Under the pieces are notes generated by a model that was not told the DNA's origin, did not search any database, and worked only from the letters and a program-made list of their open reading frames with translations. The translations under genes were made by a program, and so were the position numbers. Of a stretch of 64,000 bases of DNA, positions 16,165 through 25,360 are shown piece by piece (the first letter of the stretch is position 1; the number at the start of each line of letters is the position of its first letter). This stretch comes from Mycobacterium neglectum (GTDB lineage: Bacteria > Actinomycetota > Actinomycetes > Mycobacteriales > Mycobacteriaceae): NCBI RefSeq assembly GCF_002591975.1, contig NZ_NVQE01000012.1:1-64000 (forward strand), in the 5' to 3' direction.

Positions 16165-18543
16165 TTGACTACGAAGTCCTTGGCAACGACGCCGACTGGT
16201 TACGGACGCTTCATCGGCAGGGTCGGCGCACTCGCAGTCGCGCTGGGGATCGGTGCCGCCATCGCCAACAGTCCGGGCATCGCGTGGGCACAGGACGGGG
16301 CGACGGGAACGTCGAATGCCGGCTCGGCAGGTGGCTCGGGCACGGGGTCGGGTTCGACCGGCAACACGCCATCGACCGAGGGCGCCAACACCGACGAGGA
16401 CGACGAGGACGACGCGGACGACGAGGACGCGGGCGAGGACGGGGACAACGAGGACGCGGGCGAGGACGGGGACAACGAGGACGACGAGGACGACGAGGAC
16501 GACGAGGACGACGAGGACGACGAGGACGACGAGGACGACGAGGACGACGAGGACGACGAGGACGACGAGGACGACGAGGACGACGAGGACGACGAGGACG
16601 AGGACGCGGAGAAGGAAGAGGAGTCGACGAACGACGACGACATCGAAGCCACGCCGAACAACAGAGCCCACACGTTCAAGACGCGCTACGGTCGCGACCT
16701 TCACACCCTGACCCGCGGTATGGCCACGTCGCAACCACAACCGATCTCCGCCTCACGGTCGGCGGTCACATCGACGGACACCGACGAAACCGCAACCGAC
16801 GACGAGATGCGCATTGCGGCTGCCGATCCGCCGCCCACACCGAGCGAAACGACGTTCGCCTCGATCGTGGCGCAAGACAAAACAGACACGACGCCAGTGA
16901 CCTCCCCCGCGGCCACCGTCACCACCGACATCGGTGGTGTGGTGAGCACGGTCCTGTCCGTGTTGGGTTTCGGGCCGCAGGCAGCGAGCGGCCCGGTCGC
17001 ACCACCGCAACCTCCAATGGCATGGGCGATGCTGGGTTGGGTGCGCAGGGAGCTCGGGCACACCGTTTCGCCGCTTGTCTCGGCTGCCGCGAAGCCAACC
17101 GCAGCATTGGTGGCCGAGGACGTCGCAATTACCGAGGTCAGTCCGCTGGCGACGCCGGAACAGCTGGCCGCTGAGAGAATCGCCGCCCGGACCGTGAACT
17201 CGCTGCCGGTGGCAATCATGAAACTCGTTTTGCGGCAGCAGTTTCTGTCGGCCGCCCACAATCTGTACGGGCCCAATGGGGTGGACGCGGAGAACATGGC
17301 GGCTCTCGACGCGGCAGTCAACGAGTACGCGATGGGCGCCGCGTTCCAGCAGCAGTTGCTGAACTCCATGACACCGAAATTCGTCACCCAGGTGGCCCCA
17401 CCGCATATCTGGTTCGGCCAGAACGTTCCCGGATCCCGCATCCTCTACGACAACCCGGACACCATCTACCGCTTCGCGGGCGTCAACGGTGCGTCGGAAT
17501 ACGAAATCCGGGGCCAGATCCACGACTGGGACAACCTTGATGCACGGCCTTCCAACATCACCTTCAGTGTGCTGGAAGGTTTGGCAGGAACGACATCCAC
17601 GGTGCTGACCGTCGACGACAACTTCGAAGTCGACGAAAATGGGAACTTCGTCATCACCGTCAGCAGGCAACCGGCCAACGGACGACCGAATCACCTTCAG
17701 CTGACGAACGGCTCCACGATCATCGCGGCACGCGACACGTTGGGCGACTGGAATTCCGAAACTCCGATGAGCCTGTCCATCGAGCGGGTCGGCGGGCCGC
17801 CTAACAGTCTGTTCGCCCAGCTCGGAGGGTTTGCCTTCCTCGGCAACTTCGTGGCCGGAAATCCCCTGCTAACCACATTGGTATCGCTGATTCCGCCGCT
17901 GCCGTTCGAGCCGCCGCTGCTGCGCGGCGTCATCACCGCAGCGATCCTGATCGTCAGGGGCGGCGAGCAGGCCAAGTACATGGCGCTGGCGACCACCGAT
18001 CCGGAGACCGGCGAGGCGCGCCCCGTCAACACCGTCAGCCAACCGGCCAGCAATGCGGAGTTCCTGGCCAATCAGAAGCAGAGCAACGGGCACTTCCAGC
18101 TCGAGGACGGGCAGGCCCTTGTGCTGACCATCGACCCCGGCGATGCCAAGTACTTCGTCGTCCCGACCTACAACATCTGGACGACCACCGACAACTATTG
18201 GGACGAGCCGGCCAGCCTGAACATCGAGCAGGCGCGCGAAAACGTCGACGAGAACGGTGTCGGCACCGGCACCTATACTGTCGTGATCTCGCCGACGGAT
18301 CCGCTTGCAGCAAACTGGATTTCGACGAGCGGCCTGAACCAGGGCACGCTTGCCATCCGGTTCCAGGATCTCGACCCGAACTCGCCGAATCAACCGCGCA
18401 TCCTCGATCAGCGGGTGATGACACACGAAGAGCTACGAGAGGACAGCACGATCGCCTTCATCACCCAGCAGGATCGTGCCGAGCAGCTCAGAGTGCGGAA
18501 GGCGGCCTTCGACAAGCGCTGGGCGCCGTACCCGCAGCCCTAA
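16165..18543 (+). CDS. exported protein with long Glu/Asp repeat and DUF1214-like C-terminus
   Basis: A 792-residue exported protein. The start is taken as TTG at 16165 because GGAAGG lies 7 bases upstream and a good signal peptide follows (GRFIGRVGALAVALGIGAAI, cleavage near IAWA-QD); a GTG at 16087 is the alternative. After a Gly/Ser spacer comes an acidic segment of about 70 residues made of EDD repeats, including two copies of EDAGEDGDN, then a Thr/Pro-rich linker. The C-terminal ~400 residues contain SRILYDNPDTIYRF, SEYEIRGQIHDWDN and NWISTSGLNQGTLAIRFQ, blocks seen in DUF1214/DUF1254-like mycobacterial proteins. The function is unknown; the acidic part could bind divalent cations at the cell surface. 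Confidence 0.75.
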   Translation: MTTKSLATTPTGYGRFIGRVGALAVALGIGAAIANSPGIAWAQDGATGTSNAGSAGGSGTGSGSTGNTPSTEGANTDEDDEDDADDEDAGEDGDNEDAGEDGDNEDDEDDEDDEDDEDDEDDEDDEDDEDDEDDEDDEDDEDDEDEDAEKEEESTNDDDIEATPNNRAHTFKTRYGRDLHTLTRGMATSQPQPISASRSAVTSTDTDETATDDEMRIAAADPPPTPSETTFASIVAQDKTDTTPVTSPAATVTTDIGGVVSTVLSVLGFGPQAASGPVAPPQPPMAWAMLGWVRRELGHTVSPLVSAAAKPTAALVAEDVAITEVSPLATPEQLAAERIAARTVNSLPVAIMKLVLRQQFLSAAHNLYGPNGVDAENMAALDAAVNEYAMGAAFQQQLLNSMTPKFVTQVAPPHIWFGQNVPGSRILYDNPDTIYRFAGVNGASEYEIRGQIHDWDNLDARPSNITFSVLEGLAGTTSTVLTVDDNFEVDENGNFVITVSRQPANGRPNHLQLTNGSTIIAARDTLGDWNSETPMSLSIERVGGPPNSLFAQLGGFAFLGNFVAGNPLLTTLVSLIPPLPFEPPLLRGVITAAILIVRGGEQAKYMALATTDPETGEARPVNTVSQPASNAEFLANQKQSNGHFQLEDGQALVLTIDPGDAKYFVVPTYNIWTTTDNYWDEPASLNIEQARENVDENGVGTGTYTVVISPTDPLAANWISTSGLNQGTLAIRFQDLDPNSPNQPRILDQRVMTHEELREDSTIAFITQQDRAEQLRVRKAAFDKRWAPYPQP
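16423..16476 (+). repeat. two 27-bp tandem repeats encoding EDAGEDGDN
   Basis: Two identical 27-bp units (16423-16449 and 16450-16476) inside the acidic segment. They lead directly into the 9-bp array. Confidence 0.85.
16477..16599 (+). repeat. in-frame 9-bp tandem array (GAGGACGAC, about 13.7 copies)
   Basis: Thirteen perfect copies of GAGGACGAC plus six bases of another, encoding repeated Glu-Asp-Asp. Every unit is a multiple of three, so slippage changes length without breaking the frame. Confidence 0.95.
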
Positions 18544-18546
18544 CGC

Positions 18547-18678
18547 ATGGAAAACTCTTCCACCGAAGCCGTTTTCAACAGACTCACCCGCCGCGAGACT
18601 GCGCTGGAACTCGTCGAGGCAGTCGAAGGCGAGATCGTCGACTCCGGTGGTGCCGTCGCGCGGCGTCCGGCGCAATGA
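18547..18678 (+). CDS. 43-aa ORF coupled to the FMO-like gene
   Basis: A short frame from ATG at 18547 encodes MENSSTEAVFNRLTRRETAL and continues as a charged helix (ELVEAVEGEIVDSG) to a TGA that overlaps the ATG of the next gene (ATGA). It begins 3 bases after the stop of the exported-protein gene. The tight spacing at both ends argues for translation. There is no recognisable family, so it may serve as a coupling leader or a small helical protein. Confidence 0.4.
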   Translation: MENSSTEAVFNRLTRRETALELVEAVEGEIVDSGGAVARRPAQ

Positions 18679-20153
18679 CACAGACCGTCGCAGTGATCGG
18701 TGCCGGGCCCGGCGGACTCGTCACGGCGCGGTGGCTGCGTTCACAAGGTTTCGAGCCGACGATCTTCGAGCAAGGCTCTGCGCTGGGTGGGCAGTGGACC
18801 GGGCAGCGTGGCCACAGCGGAGTGTGGCCGGCGATGTACACCAACACCAGCCGGGTGCTGACGGCGTTCAGCGATCTCGAGCACGAAGGCGATCTTGCCT
18901 TTCTGTCGAACCACGACGTTCTCGCTTATTTGGACCGATACGCCGACATGTTCGGTCTGCGAACCCGGATCCGGTTCGGACGAGTGGACCACCTCGCCCG
19001 CGTCGGCGACAGGTGGCAGGTGACGTGCGACGGGACCGACGAGGCATTCGACCGGGTGGTGGTCGCCACCGGCAGATTCAGGTCCCCCGCGATACCGGCC
19101 GTGCCAGGCATCGGTTCGTTCACCGGCTCAGCCGGCATCATTTCGACGTTCCACTACCGGGGCGCGAAACCCTATGCCGGCAAGCGTGTTCTGGTGGCGG
19201 GGTGCGCGGTCAGCGCTCTGGACATCGCCACCGAGCTGGCACAACTCGGCGCTGCGCGTGTGGTGGTGACCCAGCGGCGCCAACGGTATGTACTTCCGAA
19301 ATTCGCCGCGGGAGTTCCGTCCGACCACAGAATATTCACGCGATACGGAACCGTGGCGAACGAGGCGCTCCCATCCGCTGAGATCGAACGTCAGCTTAAA
19401 GAGATCGTGTTGGAGGCCAACGGAAGTCCCGAACAATACGGCGCACCGGCGCCGGACCCCTCTCTGTTCGCCGCAGGGGTCACGCTCAACCAGGGCTATC
19501 TGCCGCTGGTGGCCGAAGGCCGAATCACGGTGCGGCCGTGGATGACGTCGGTCAGCGGCACGCAGCTGAGCTTCGCCGATGGCCATACCGAAGAGTTCGA
19601 CGGAATCCTTTTCGGCACCGGATTCGCACTGGATCTGCCGTTTCTCGACGACGACATCCGCGCGACATTGGACCTCGACGCGGTGCATCTGGACGCGGAC
19701 CGCTACACGTTCCATCCAGACCTACCGGGTTTGGCGATCGTCGGCATGTGGGATCAGTCCGGCGGATACTTTGTGCCGCTGGAACTTCAGGCCCGCTGGA
19801 TCGCATACACCTGGGGCGGCGCGATACCCCCGCCGGGCAAAGCCGAACAAAGAAGCGCGATCGCCGACTACCGCACGCGGCGCGGAACGTCGCAGAAGAC
19901 GCGGATGAATCTGGCGGCGCTGACCTTTGCCCGCGCCGCGAGGGTGGAACCGCACTTGGATAACTGGCCGGACCTGCGTAGGGCACTGCTGTTCGGTCCG
20001 CTGGCGCCGAGTTGTTTCCGGCTCGAGGGCCCCGACGCACTGCCCGAAGCGCAGGCGCGGTTTATGCGCGACGCCGCTGCCTTCGGTGCGATCACGTCGA
20101 ACGAGTTGACCGAGCGGGAATTTCGCTACTGGTCGCAGGTGGCGCCAAGGTAG
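18675..20153 (+). CDS. FAD/NAD(P)-dependent monooxygenase (FMO/BVMO-like)
   Basis: A 492-residue two-dinucleotide-binding flavoprotein. The FAD fold is VAVIGAGPGGLVTARWL with IFEQGSALGGQW, the NAD(P) fold is VLVAGCAVSALDIATELAQL (GxGxxG-like but with Cys/Ala/Ser), and the class motif ILFGTGFALDLPFL is near residue 315. Such enzymes oxygenate N, S or ketone substrates with NADPH in the cytoplasm. The FxGxxxHxxxW fingerprint is replaced by GIISTFHYRGAKPYAGKRV. The second Gly-rich loop is unusual, so a classical monooxygenase activity is likely but not certain. The gene is convergent with the CaiB gene, three bases away. Confidence 0.8.
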   Translation: MTQTVAVIGAGPGGLVTARWLRSQGFEPTIFEQGSALGGQWTGQRGHSGVWPAMYTNTSRVLTAFSDLEHEGDLAFLSNHDVLAYLDRYADMFGLRTRIRFGRVDHLARVGDRWQVTCDGTDEAFDRVVVATGRFRSPAIPAVPGIGSFTGSAGIISTFHYRGAKPYAGKRVLVAGCAVSALDIATELAQLGAARVVVTQRRQRYVLPKFAAGVPSDHRIFTRYGTVANEALPSAEIERQLKEIVLEANGSPEQYGAPAPDPSLFAAGVTLNQGYLPLVAEGRITVRPWMTSVSGTQLSFADGHTEEFDGILFGTGFALDLPFLDDDIRATLDLDAVHLDADRYTFHPDLPGLAIVGMWDQSGGYFVPLELQARWIAYTWGGAIPPPGKAEQRSAIADYRTRRGTSQKTRMNLAALTFARAARVEPHLDNWPDLRRALLFGPLAPSCFRLEGPDALPEAQARFMRDAAAFGAITSNELTEREFRYWSQVAPR

Positions 20154-20156
20154 GCG

Positions 20157-22520
20157 TTATGTGTTGAGCGCTGTCTCACCGATCACCCGTCGTGTTCGCA
20201 GGTTCTCGATCTCCTCATCCGATAGACCCAGACCACGCAGAATCTCGTCGTTGTGCTGCCCGAGTGTCGGTGATGCGAACCGGTGATGACGCGCCGGTCC
20301 GGGCGTCATCGTGAACGGCCAGCCTGGATAACGATGCCGACCAGTCACCGGGTTCTCGAACTCTTCGTAGTAGTGACGTTCGTCTAGTTGTGCGATGTCG
20401 TACATCCGATCCGCTGTCATCACCCTCTCTGCCGGCACATGTCGTGCGCTGAGATCCTCGACGATCTGGGTAGCGGTGCGTGTTCGCGTCCAGTCCGTAA
20501 CGACGTCGTCGAAGCCGTCATGTGAGTGTTCCCGCCTGTCCGCCGAATCGAAGCGGGCATCGGCGATGAGGTCGGGCCGACCCATCGCCGCGGCCAACTG
20601 CTCCCAGTCGGAGTCATCGCGCACCGACAACGCCACCCAGTCGTCATCGACGGCGGTCGGGTAGACACCCTGCACGAGGCCGCGGTGCCGGTTGCCGTTG
20701 CGCGTCTGAACGATCCCGTTCATCGTGTACTCGATGACAGGTTCGGCTGTCACGCACGCCGCCACCTCGATCTGCGCGATCTCGACGAGCTGTCCCTCTC
20801 CGGTGCGGCGGCGGTGCTCGAGCGCGGCCAGCAGCGCGACGCCCGCGTGCACCCCGACGATCGGGTCGGCGGGCCCCTGCAGGGTGCAGGGCGGACCGTC
20901 TGCGTATCCCGTGACAGCTGCCATGCCCGATGTCTGCTCGAAATTGAGTGCCCATCCGACGTATTCGCGCCACGGCCCATGCAGGCCGAATCCGGGCATC
21001 CGCACGAGGATCACATCCCGCTTCAGTTCGACCAGCGACTCGTAATCGAGCCCGAAGTGTTCGATCACCCGCGGCGAGAAGTTCTCCACGACGACGTCGG
21101 CTTGCCGAACCAGCCGGCGGACGAGGTCGCGACCTTGCTCGGACGCAAGATCGAGGGTGATGTCGCGCTTGTTGAGATTGGTGGCCTGCCAGAGTCCGCC
21201 GCGCTCGTACCAACGATCACCCTCGTGCGCCCAAGCACCCGAATAGCGGAACCCGTCGGGCCGCTGGATGGATTCCACCTTCACGATCTCGGCGCCGTAC
21301 GCGCCGAGGTAACACGTCAGATAGGCGCCTGCCCAGAACGTGGTCAGATCAAGCACTTTGATGTCTGCAAAGGGCTTGGATAGTTCCGTTTCTACGCGAG
21401 TGAACGCCGATGAACTCGGCGCGCCGGACGGTCGAGAACCCATACGAGGTGCGGGCCGGGGGGACAGCGCCGGGGACTTCGACAGCCGGAACGGAGCCCC
21501 GGGCCTACGGAATGACCAGTCCGCACCGCCGGCAGCGACGAAGAATTGCCGCTCGAGGTATTGAGTGCAGTCCAGGACCGTGGCGCCATCGTTGACTGGC
21601 GATGCGGGAATGCGCATCGCTTGGCTCAGTTCGACTATTTCTCCGACTGTGTGCTCCGAGAGCCACGGTTGCGCCTTCTCGTAGAACTCGGCACGCTCGG
21701 GTCCTCCGAGCATGATCTCGATCTGCTGTTCGCCGTATTCGGGTAACCCGAGCATCGCGCACGCGTCCAGCCAGTGTTGTCCTGTCAGACAGTTGATTCC
21801 CACCCAGCCATCCGCAGCGCGGACAATGCCCATCATCGGTGCCGAGCGTGTGTTCGCCGACATCCCGAGGCTGCGCATCTTCTCGGCCAGCAACATGGGA
21901 TACGGGAGTGTCGACAACAGCGACTCGAGTACCGACACATCCACCTCGATGAACGGGCCAGGTGAGGATCTCAATGCGGTGAGGGCAGCGAGGGCGCCGT
22001 ATCCGCCGGCGACGTACTCGGATATCCGTCCGCCGGCCTGTACCGGCGGCCGATCCGGATCTCTGCTGTTGACCCAGCCCGAAGCCGCCTGCACGGTCAA
22101 GGGCGTGGCATCGCGGTCACGCATCGGTCCGTTCTGCCCAAAATCGGAGATGCGGACAACCACCAGGTCGGGGTTGAGTGCCGCCAGCGCATCCTTGCCG
22201 AGGCCTACCCGATCGAGCGTTCCCGGACGCAGTCCGTCCACCAGCAGGTGTGCCTGTGAGATCAACGCCAAAGCCGGAGACGTATCGCTGTCGAGATCGA
22301 CTGTGAATCCACGCTTTCCGGCATTCAGATACTCGAAGAGTCCCGACTTGTTCAGGTCGGGCATCCCTGCGGGGAACGGTCCCCAGAGCCGCATAGAGTC
22401 TCCGGCCGGCGGCTCGATCTTCGCGACCTCGGCGCCGAGATCGACGAGTAGTTTCGTGCAGTACGGTCCCGCGATATCCCCGGCGATCTCGACGACGCGC
22501 AGCCCCTCCAGCACCGCCAT
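20157..22520 (-). CDS. double-domain CaiB/BaiF CoA-transferase
   Basis: A 787-residue fusion of two type III CoA-transferase domains (about 1-345 and 385-787) joined by a Pro/Ser-rich linker. Both start with the family signature (LRVVEIAGDIAGPYCTKLLV; IKVLDLTTFWAGAYLTCYLG). The catalytic Asp (Asp169 in formyl-CoA transferase) is present in the second domain as Asp552 of GPADPIVGVHAG. In the first domain the aligned residue is Glu168 (GRISEYVAGGY). Domain 1 may therefore be structural, domain 2 catalytic. It would move CoA to a carboxylic acid, consistent with the aldehyde dehydrogenase directly upstream (TGATG overlap). Start ATG at 22520; the longer open frame lies inside the dehydrogenase gene. 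Confidence 0.88.
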   Translation of the reverse strand: MAVLEGLRVVEIAGDIAGPYCTKLLVDLGAEVAKIEPPAGDSMRLWGPFPAGMPDLNKSGLFEYLNAGKRGFTVDLDSDTSPALALISQAHLLVDGLRPGTLDRVGLGKDALAALNPDLVVVRISDFGQNGPMRDRDATPLTVQAASGWVNSRDPDRPPVQAGGRISEYVAGGYGALAALTALRSSPGPFIEVDVSVLESLLSTLPYPMLLAEKMRSLGMSANTRSAPMMGIVRAADGWVGINCLTGQHWLDACAMLGLPEYGEQQIEIMLGGPERAEFYEKAQPWLSEHTVGEIVELSQAMRIPASPVNDGATVLDCTQYLERQFFVAAGGADWSFRRPGAPFRLSKSPALSPRPAPRMGSRPSGAPSSSAFTRVETELSKPFADIKVLDLTTFWAGAYLTCYLGAYGAEIVKVESIQRPDGFRYSGAWAHEGDRWYERGGLWQATNLNKRDITLDLASEQGRDLVRRLVRQADVVVENFSPRVIEHFGLDYESLVELKRDVILVRMPGFGLHGPWREYVGWALNFEQTSGMAAVTGYADGPPCTLQGPADPIVGVHAGVALLAALEHRRRTGEGQLVEIAQIEVAACVTAEPVIEYTMNGIVQTRNGNRHRGLVQGVYPTAVDDDWVALSVRDDSDWEQLAAAMGRPDLIADARFDSADRREHSHDGFDDVVTDWTRTRTATQIVEDLSARHVPAERVMTADRMYDIAQLDERHYYEEFENPVTGRHRYPGWPFTMTPGPARHHRFASPTLGQHNDEILRGLGLSDEEIENLRTRRVIGETALNT

Positions 22521-23983
22521 CACGCCGGAATTCCGATGGCCTTCTGTTCCATATAGCTGTAGAGGCCTGGTAGTCCGCCACCTTCGCGGCCCAGTCCGCT
22601 CTGTTTGAAGCCACCGAACGGCGCATCGCCTGGAATGCAGCCGTTTACGGCGATCTGCCCGGTGCGGACGCGGCGTGCGACTGCGACGGCGCGCTCCACG
22701 TCGCCGCCCCACACCGCACCGGAGAGTCCGTACTGCGAATTGTTGGCGATCGCGACCGCGTCGTCGTCATCGCGGTAGCGCAGAACCGTCAACACCGGCC
22801 CGAACACCTCTTCCTGGGCGATCACCGAGTCCGGGGTGACACCGGTCAGGATTGTCGGCTCGAAGTAGAATCCCTTGTCGAGACCGGACGGGCGTCGGCC
22901 ACCGGCGACGAGAGTTGCGCCCCTTTCGACCGCGGCACCCACATGCGCCTGCACCCTCTCCAGTTGAGTACGACTGATGAGGGGGCCCATCTGCACGTCG
23001 GGATCCGTTGGGTCACCGACCTTTACGCTCCGGGCCAACTCGACCAACCTGTCGACGACCTCGTCGTGGAGTGTGTCCGGCAGCAAGAGGCGGCTCTGCA
23101 GGATGCACGCCTGCCCGGCGTGAAGCGAGCAGCCGTCGAAAAAGAACCGTTCCAGCAGTTCGTCTGTCACCTCGGCATCGTCGAGGAAGATCCCCGCCGA
23201 CTTGCCGCCGCACTCGAGCAGAATTCGCTTCATGGTGCCGCTCGCGGCGGCCATCACCTCACGGCCGACGACGGAACTCCCAGTGAAACTGACCATATCG
23301 ACGCGGGGGTCGGTCGTCAGTAGCTTGCTCGCCTCGATCCCACTCGGGGTGACGACGTTGACCACCCCGGGCGGAATATCGGTGTGTTCATCGATGATTC
23401 GTGCGAGCGCGAGGCCGGCGAGCGGTGTGAGGGGTGATGGCTTGAGCACGACGGTGTTACCGGCGGCCAACGCCCGGCTGACCTTCATCACGTTGAGGCT
23501 GTGCGGGAAGTTCCACGGTGTCAGGATCGACACGACACCCTCGGGTTCGTGACGAAGCAGGGTCGTTCCGGCCGCCCCGAACGGACTGATCGGCGTGTCG
23601 TCGAGTTGCAGTGCGAGTTCGGCCGTGTTCATCGCCATGAAGGCTGGACCGTCGATCTGGATCATGCGCTCGTTGGCTGTACAGCCCCACTCCGCCTGCG
23701 ACAGCGCGAAGAACTCGTCTGCACGCTCCATGAGCGCATTGCCCAACTGATTGAGGCATCGCGCCCGTTCCTCGGTCGAAGCGTTGGCCCACGGCCCGGA
23801 GTCAAACGCTCGTCGCGCAGCTGAGATCGCGGCGTCAACGTCGGCGATGCCGGCGTCCGGGGCCTCGGCGATCACCGCCTCCGTCGCCGGCGAGATGTCG
23901 TCGTAGCGACCGCTTTCGGGCTCGACCCACCGGCCGTCGACGTATAGCGCATATGAATCGAGGAGTGGACGCGCGTCGGCCAT
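22520..23983 (-). CDS. aldehyde dehydrogenase (NAD(P)+-dependent)
   Basis: A 487-residue cytosolic enzyme that oxidises an aldehyde to the acid. The cofactor loop SFTGSSVVGREVMAAA, the general base in ECGGKSAGIFL and the nucleophilic Cys in HAGQACILQSRL are intact, and the C-terminal FGGFKQSGLGREGG is typical. The GAGGAAAC ribosome site lies just before ATG 23983. The gene faces away from the P450 gene across 192 bases containing two palindromes. A plausible chain is terminal alcohol/aldehyde made by the P450, then acid, then CoA ester by the CaiB partner. Confidence 0.93.
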   Translation of the reverse strand: MADARPLLDSYALYVDGRWVEPESGRYDDISPATEAVIAEAPDAGIADVDAAISAARRAFDSGPWANASTEERARCLNQLGNALMERADEFFALSQAEWGCTANERMIQIDGPAFMAMNTAELALQLDDTPISPFGAAGTTLLRHEPEGVVSILTPWNFPHSLNVMKVSRALAAGNTVVLKPSPLTPLAGLALARIIDEHTDIPPGVVNVVTPSGIEASKLLTTDPRVDMVSFTGSSVVGREVMAAASGTMKRILLECGGKSAGIFLDDAEVTDELLERFFFDGCSLHAGQACILQSRLLLPDTLHDEVVDRLVELARSVKVGDPTDPDVQMGPLISRTQLERVQAHVGAAVERGATLVAGGRRPSGLDKGFYFEPTILTGVTPDSVIAQEEVFGPVLTVLRYRDDDDAVAIANNSQYGLSGAVWGGDVERAVAVARRVRTGQIAVNGCIPGDAPFGGFKQSGLGREGGGLPGLYSYMEQKAIGIPA

Positions 23984-24017
23984 ATTGTTTCCTCACTGGG
24001 TCAGTGGGTCAACACTT

Positions 24018-24077
24018 GGTGTACACCTGTCGGACACGCCCGTCAATCATCGAGGTCCAACTCGGTTGAATTTCAAC
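24018..24077. promoter_or_regulatory. two small palindromes in the ALDH/P450 divergent region
   Basis: GGTGTACACC (24018-24027) is a perfect 10-bp palindrome, and GTTGAA-T-TTCAAC (24065-24077) is a 13-bp dyad. Both lie between the two divergent start sites. They are candidate operators for the TetR protein encoded at 30342. Confidence 0.4.
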
Positions 24078-24089
24078 AGATCATCGGCA

Positions 24090-24119
24090 TTGACAGCTAC
24101 AGCGTCGTCAAGGTAGACC
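24090..24119 (+). promoter_or_regulatory. candidate promoter of the P450 operon
   Basis: TTGACA (24090-24095) is followed after 18 bases by TAGACC (24114-24119). The -35 is perfect; the -10 is weak. It lies about 57 bases before the P450 start. Confidence 0.35.
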
Positions 24120-24175
24120 TATGGAGAATCGGACATATTGTATCGATCTGTCTGATCACACCGAGGGAGGCCGCC

Positions 24176-25357
24176 TTGCGTACCGAAGTCCCTCTGCACT
24201 CACCGGACTTCTTCATCGGCGACCCCTACCCGGCCTACAAGGAACTGCGCGCAACAGATCCGGTCAGCTGGAACGACGTCACCAAATTCTGGGCGCTGCT
24301 GAAGTACGAGGACATCAGGTATGTGTCCACGAACCCGGAAAAGTTCTCGTCGACCAAGGGCATCACCATCCCCGACCCCGGGATTCCCAACCCGGTACAG
24401 GAGGGGAACCTCATCTTCACCGATCCTCCGCGACACAGGCAGCTTCGCAAGCTGATCAACACGGGGTTCACCCGACGGCACGTCGCGATCCTCGAACCCA
24501 AGGTGCGCCAGATCGTCTACGGCGTCCTCGCCGACATCCGCGCCGATTCCACCGTGGAGTTCGCCGAGACTCTTGCGGCACCGTTGCCGACCCGGATGAT
24601 CGCCGAACTGCTCGGCGCTCCGCCCGACGACTGGGAGAGGTTTCGCCGGTGGTCAGACGCATGCACCGGAAACGCCGATCCCGAGATCGAGCTCGACTCG
24701 ATGGTCGCGATCGGGGAGCTATTCGAGTACTTCCAGCAGCTGATCGCCGCCAGACGGACCGAACCGCAGAACGACATGCTGTCGGTGCTGACCACGGCCG
24801 AGGTCGACGGGGTGCGGTTGACCGATGACGACCTGCTGAACTTCGCATTCCTCTTGCTCGTGGCCGGCAACGAAACGACCCGCAACCTGATCGCACTTGG
24901 CACGTTGGCGCTCATCGAGCATCCGGACATCTGCGCGCAGCTCGTCAAGGATCCGGCGCTGATTCCCGGCGCGGTGGAGGAAATGTTGCGCTGGTGCAGC
25001 CCGGTGACCCACATGGCGCGGACCGCGACGGTCGACGTCGAGATCCGCGGGCAGCATATCCGCGCAGGCGACACCGTCGTGATGCTCTACGGCTCGGCCA
25101 ACCGCGACGAGGAGATCTTCGGGGCCGACGCAGAGGAGTTCAATATCGTCCGTAATCCTAACCCACACATTGCCTTTGGCTGTGGAGAGCACTCGTGCGT
25201 CGGGGCTCAACTGGCGCGGCTCGAAGCACGGGTCTTCTTCGAAGTGCTGCTCGGCAGTTATCCGGAGCTCGAGCTGGTCGGTGACGTTGATCGAATGAGG
25301 GCGACCATGGTTCCCGGCGTCAAACGCATGCCCGTGCGGCTCGGAACGGGGCGCTGA
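24176..25357 (+). CDS. cytochrome P450
   Basis: A 393-residue soluble P450. The I-helix oxygen motif is VAGNETT, the ExxR pair is in VEEMLRWCS, and the haem loop is FGCGEHSCVGAQLAR with the Cys ligand at residue 341. The length is normal for bacterial class I P450s, which need a separate ferredoxin and reductase; none is encoded nearby. The start is TTG at 24176, fixed by GAGGGAGG 6 bases upstream. It heads a seven-gene operon resembling the CYP125-chsE1-chsE2-chsH2-chsH1-ltp2 set, so hydroxylation of a steroid or isoprenoid side chain is plausible. The substrate is not shown by the sequence. Confidence 0.92.
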   Translation: MRTEVPLHSPDFFIGDPYPAYKELRATDPVSWNDVTKFWALLKYEDIRYVSTNPEKFSSTKGITIPDPGIPNPVQEGNLIFTDPPRHRQLRKLINTGFTRRHVAILEPKVRQIVYGVLADIRADSTVEFAETLAAPLPTRMIAELLGAPPDDWERFRRWSDACTGNADPEIELDSMVAIGELFEYFQQLIAARRTEPQNDMLSVLTTAEVDGVRLTDDDLLNFAFLLLVAGNETTRNLIALGTLALIEHPDICAQLVKDPALIPGAVEEMLRWCSPVTHMARTATVDVEIRGQHIRAGDTVVMLYGSANRDEEIFGADAEEFNIVRNPNPHIAFGCGEHSCVGAQLARLEARVFFEVLLGSYPELELVGDVDRMRATMVPGVKRMPVRLGTGR

Positions 25358-25360
25358 GAC

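Noticed and set aside
16423..16599. Repeat array as a possible CRISPR
   Set aside because: Units are 9 and 27 bp, contiguous, without spacers, and in frame in a coding region.
16200..16740. Long minus-strand frames over the acidic repeat (poly-Ser and poly-Val/Leu)
   Set aside because: They are reverse readings of the GAGGACGAC array and have no start context or plausible protein pattern.
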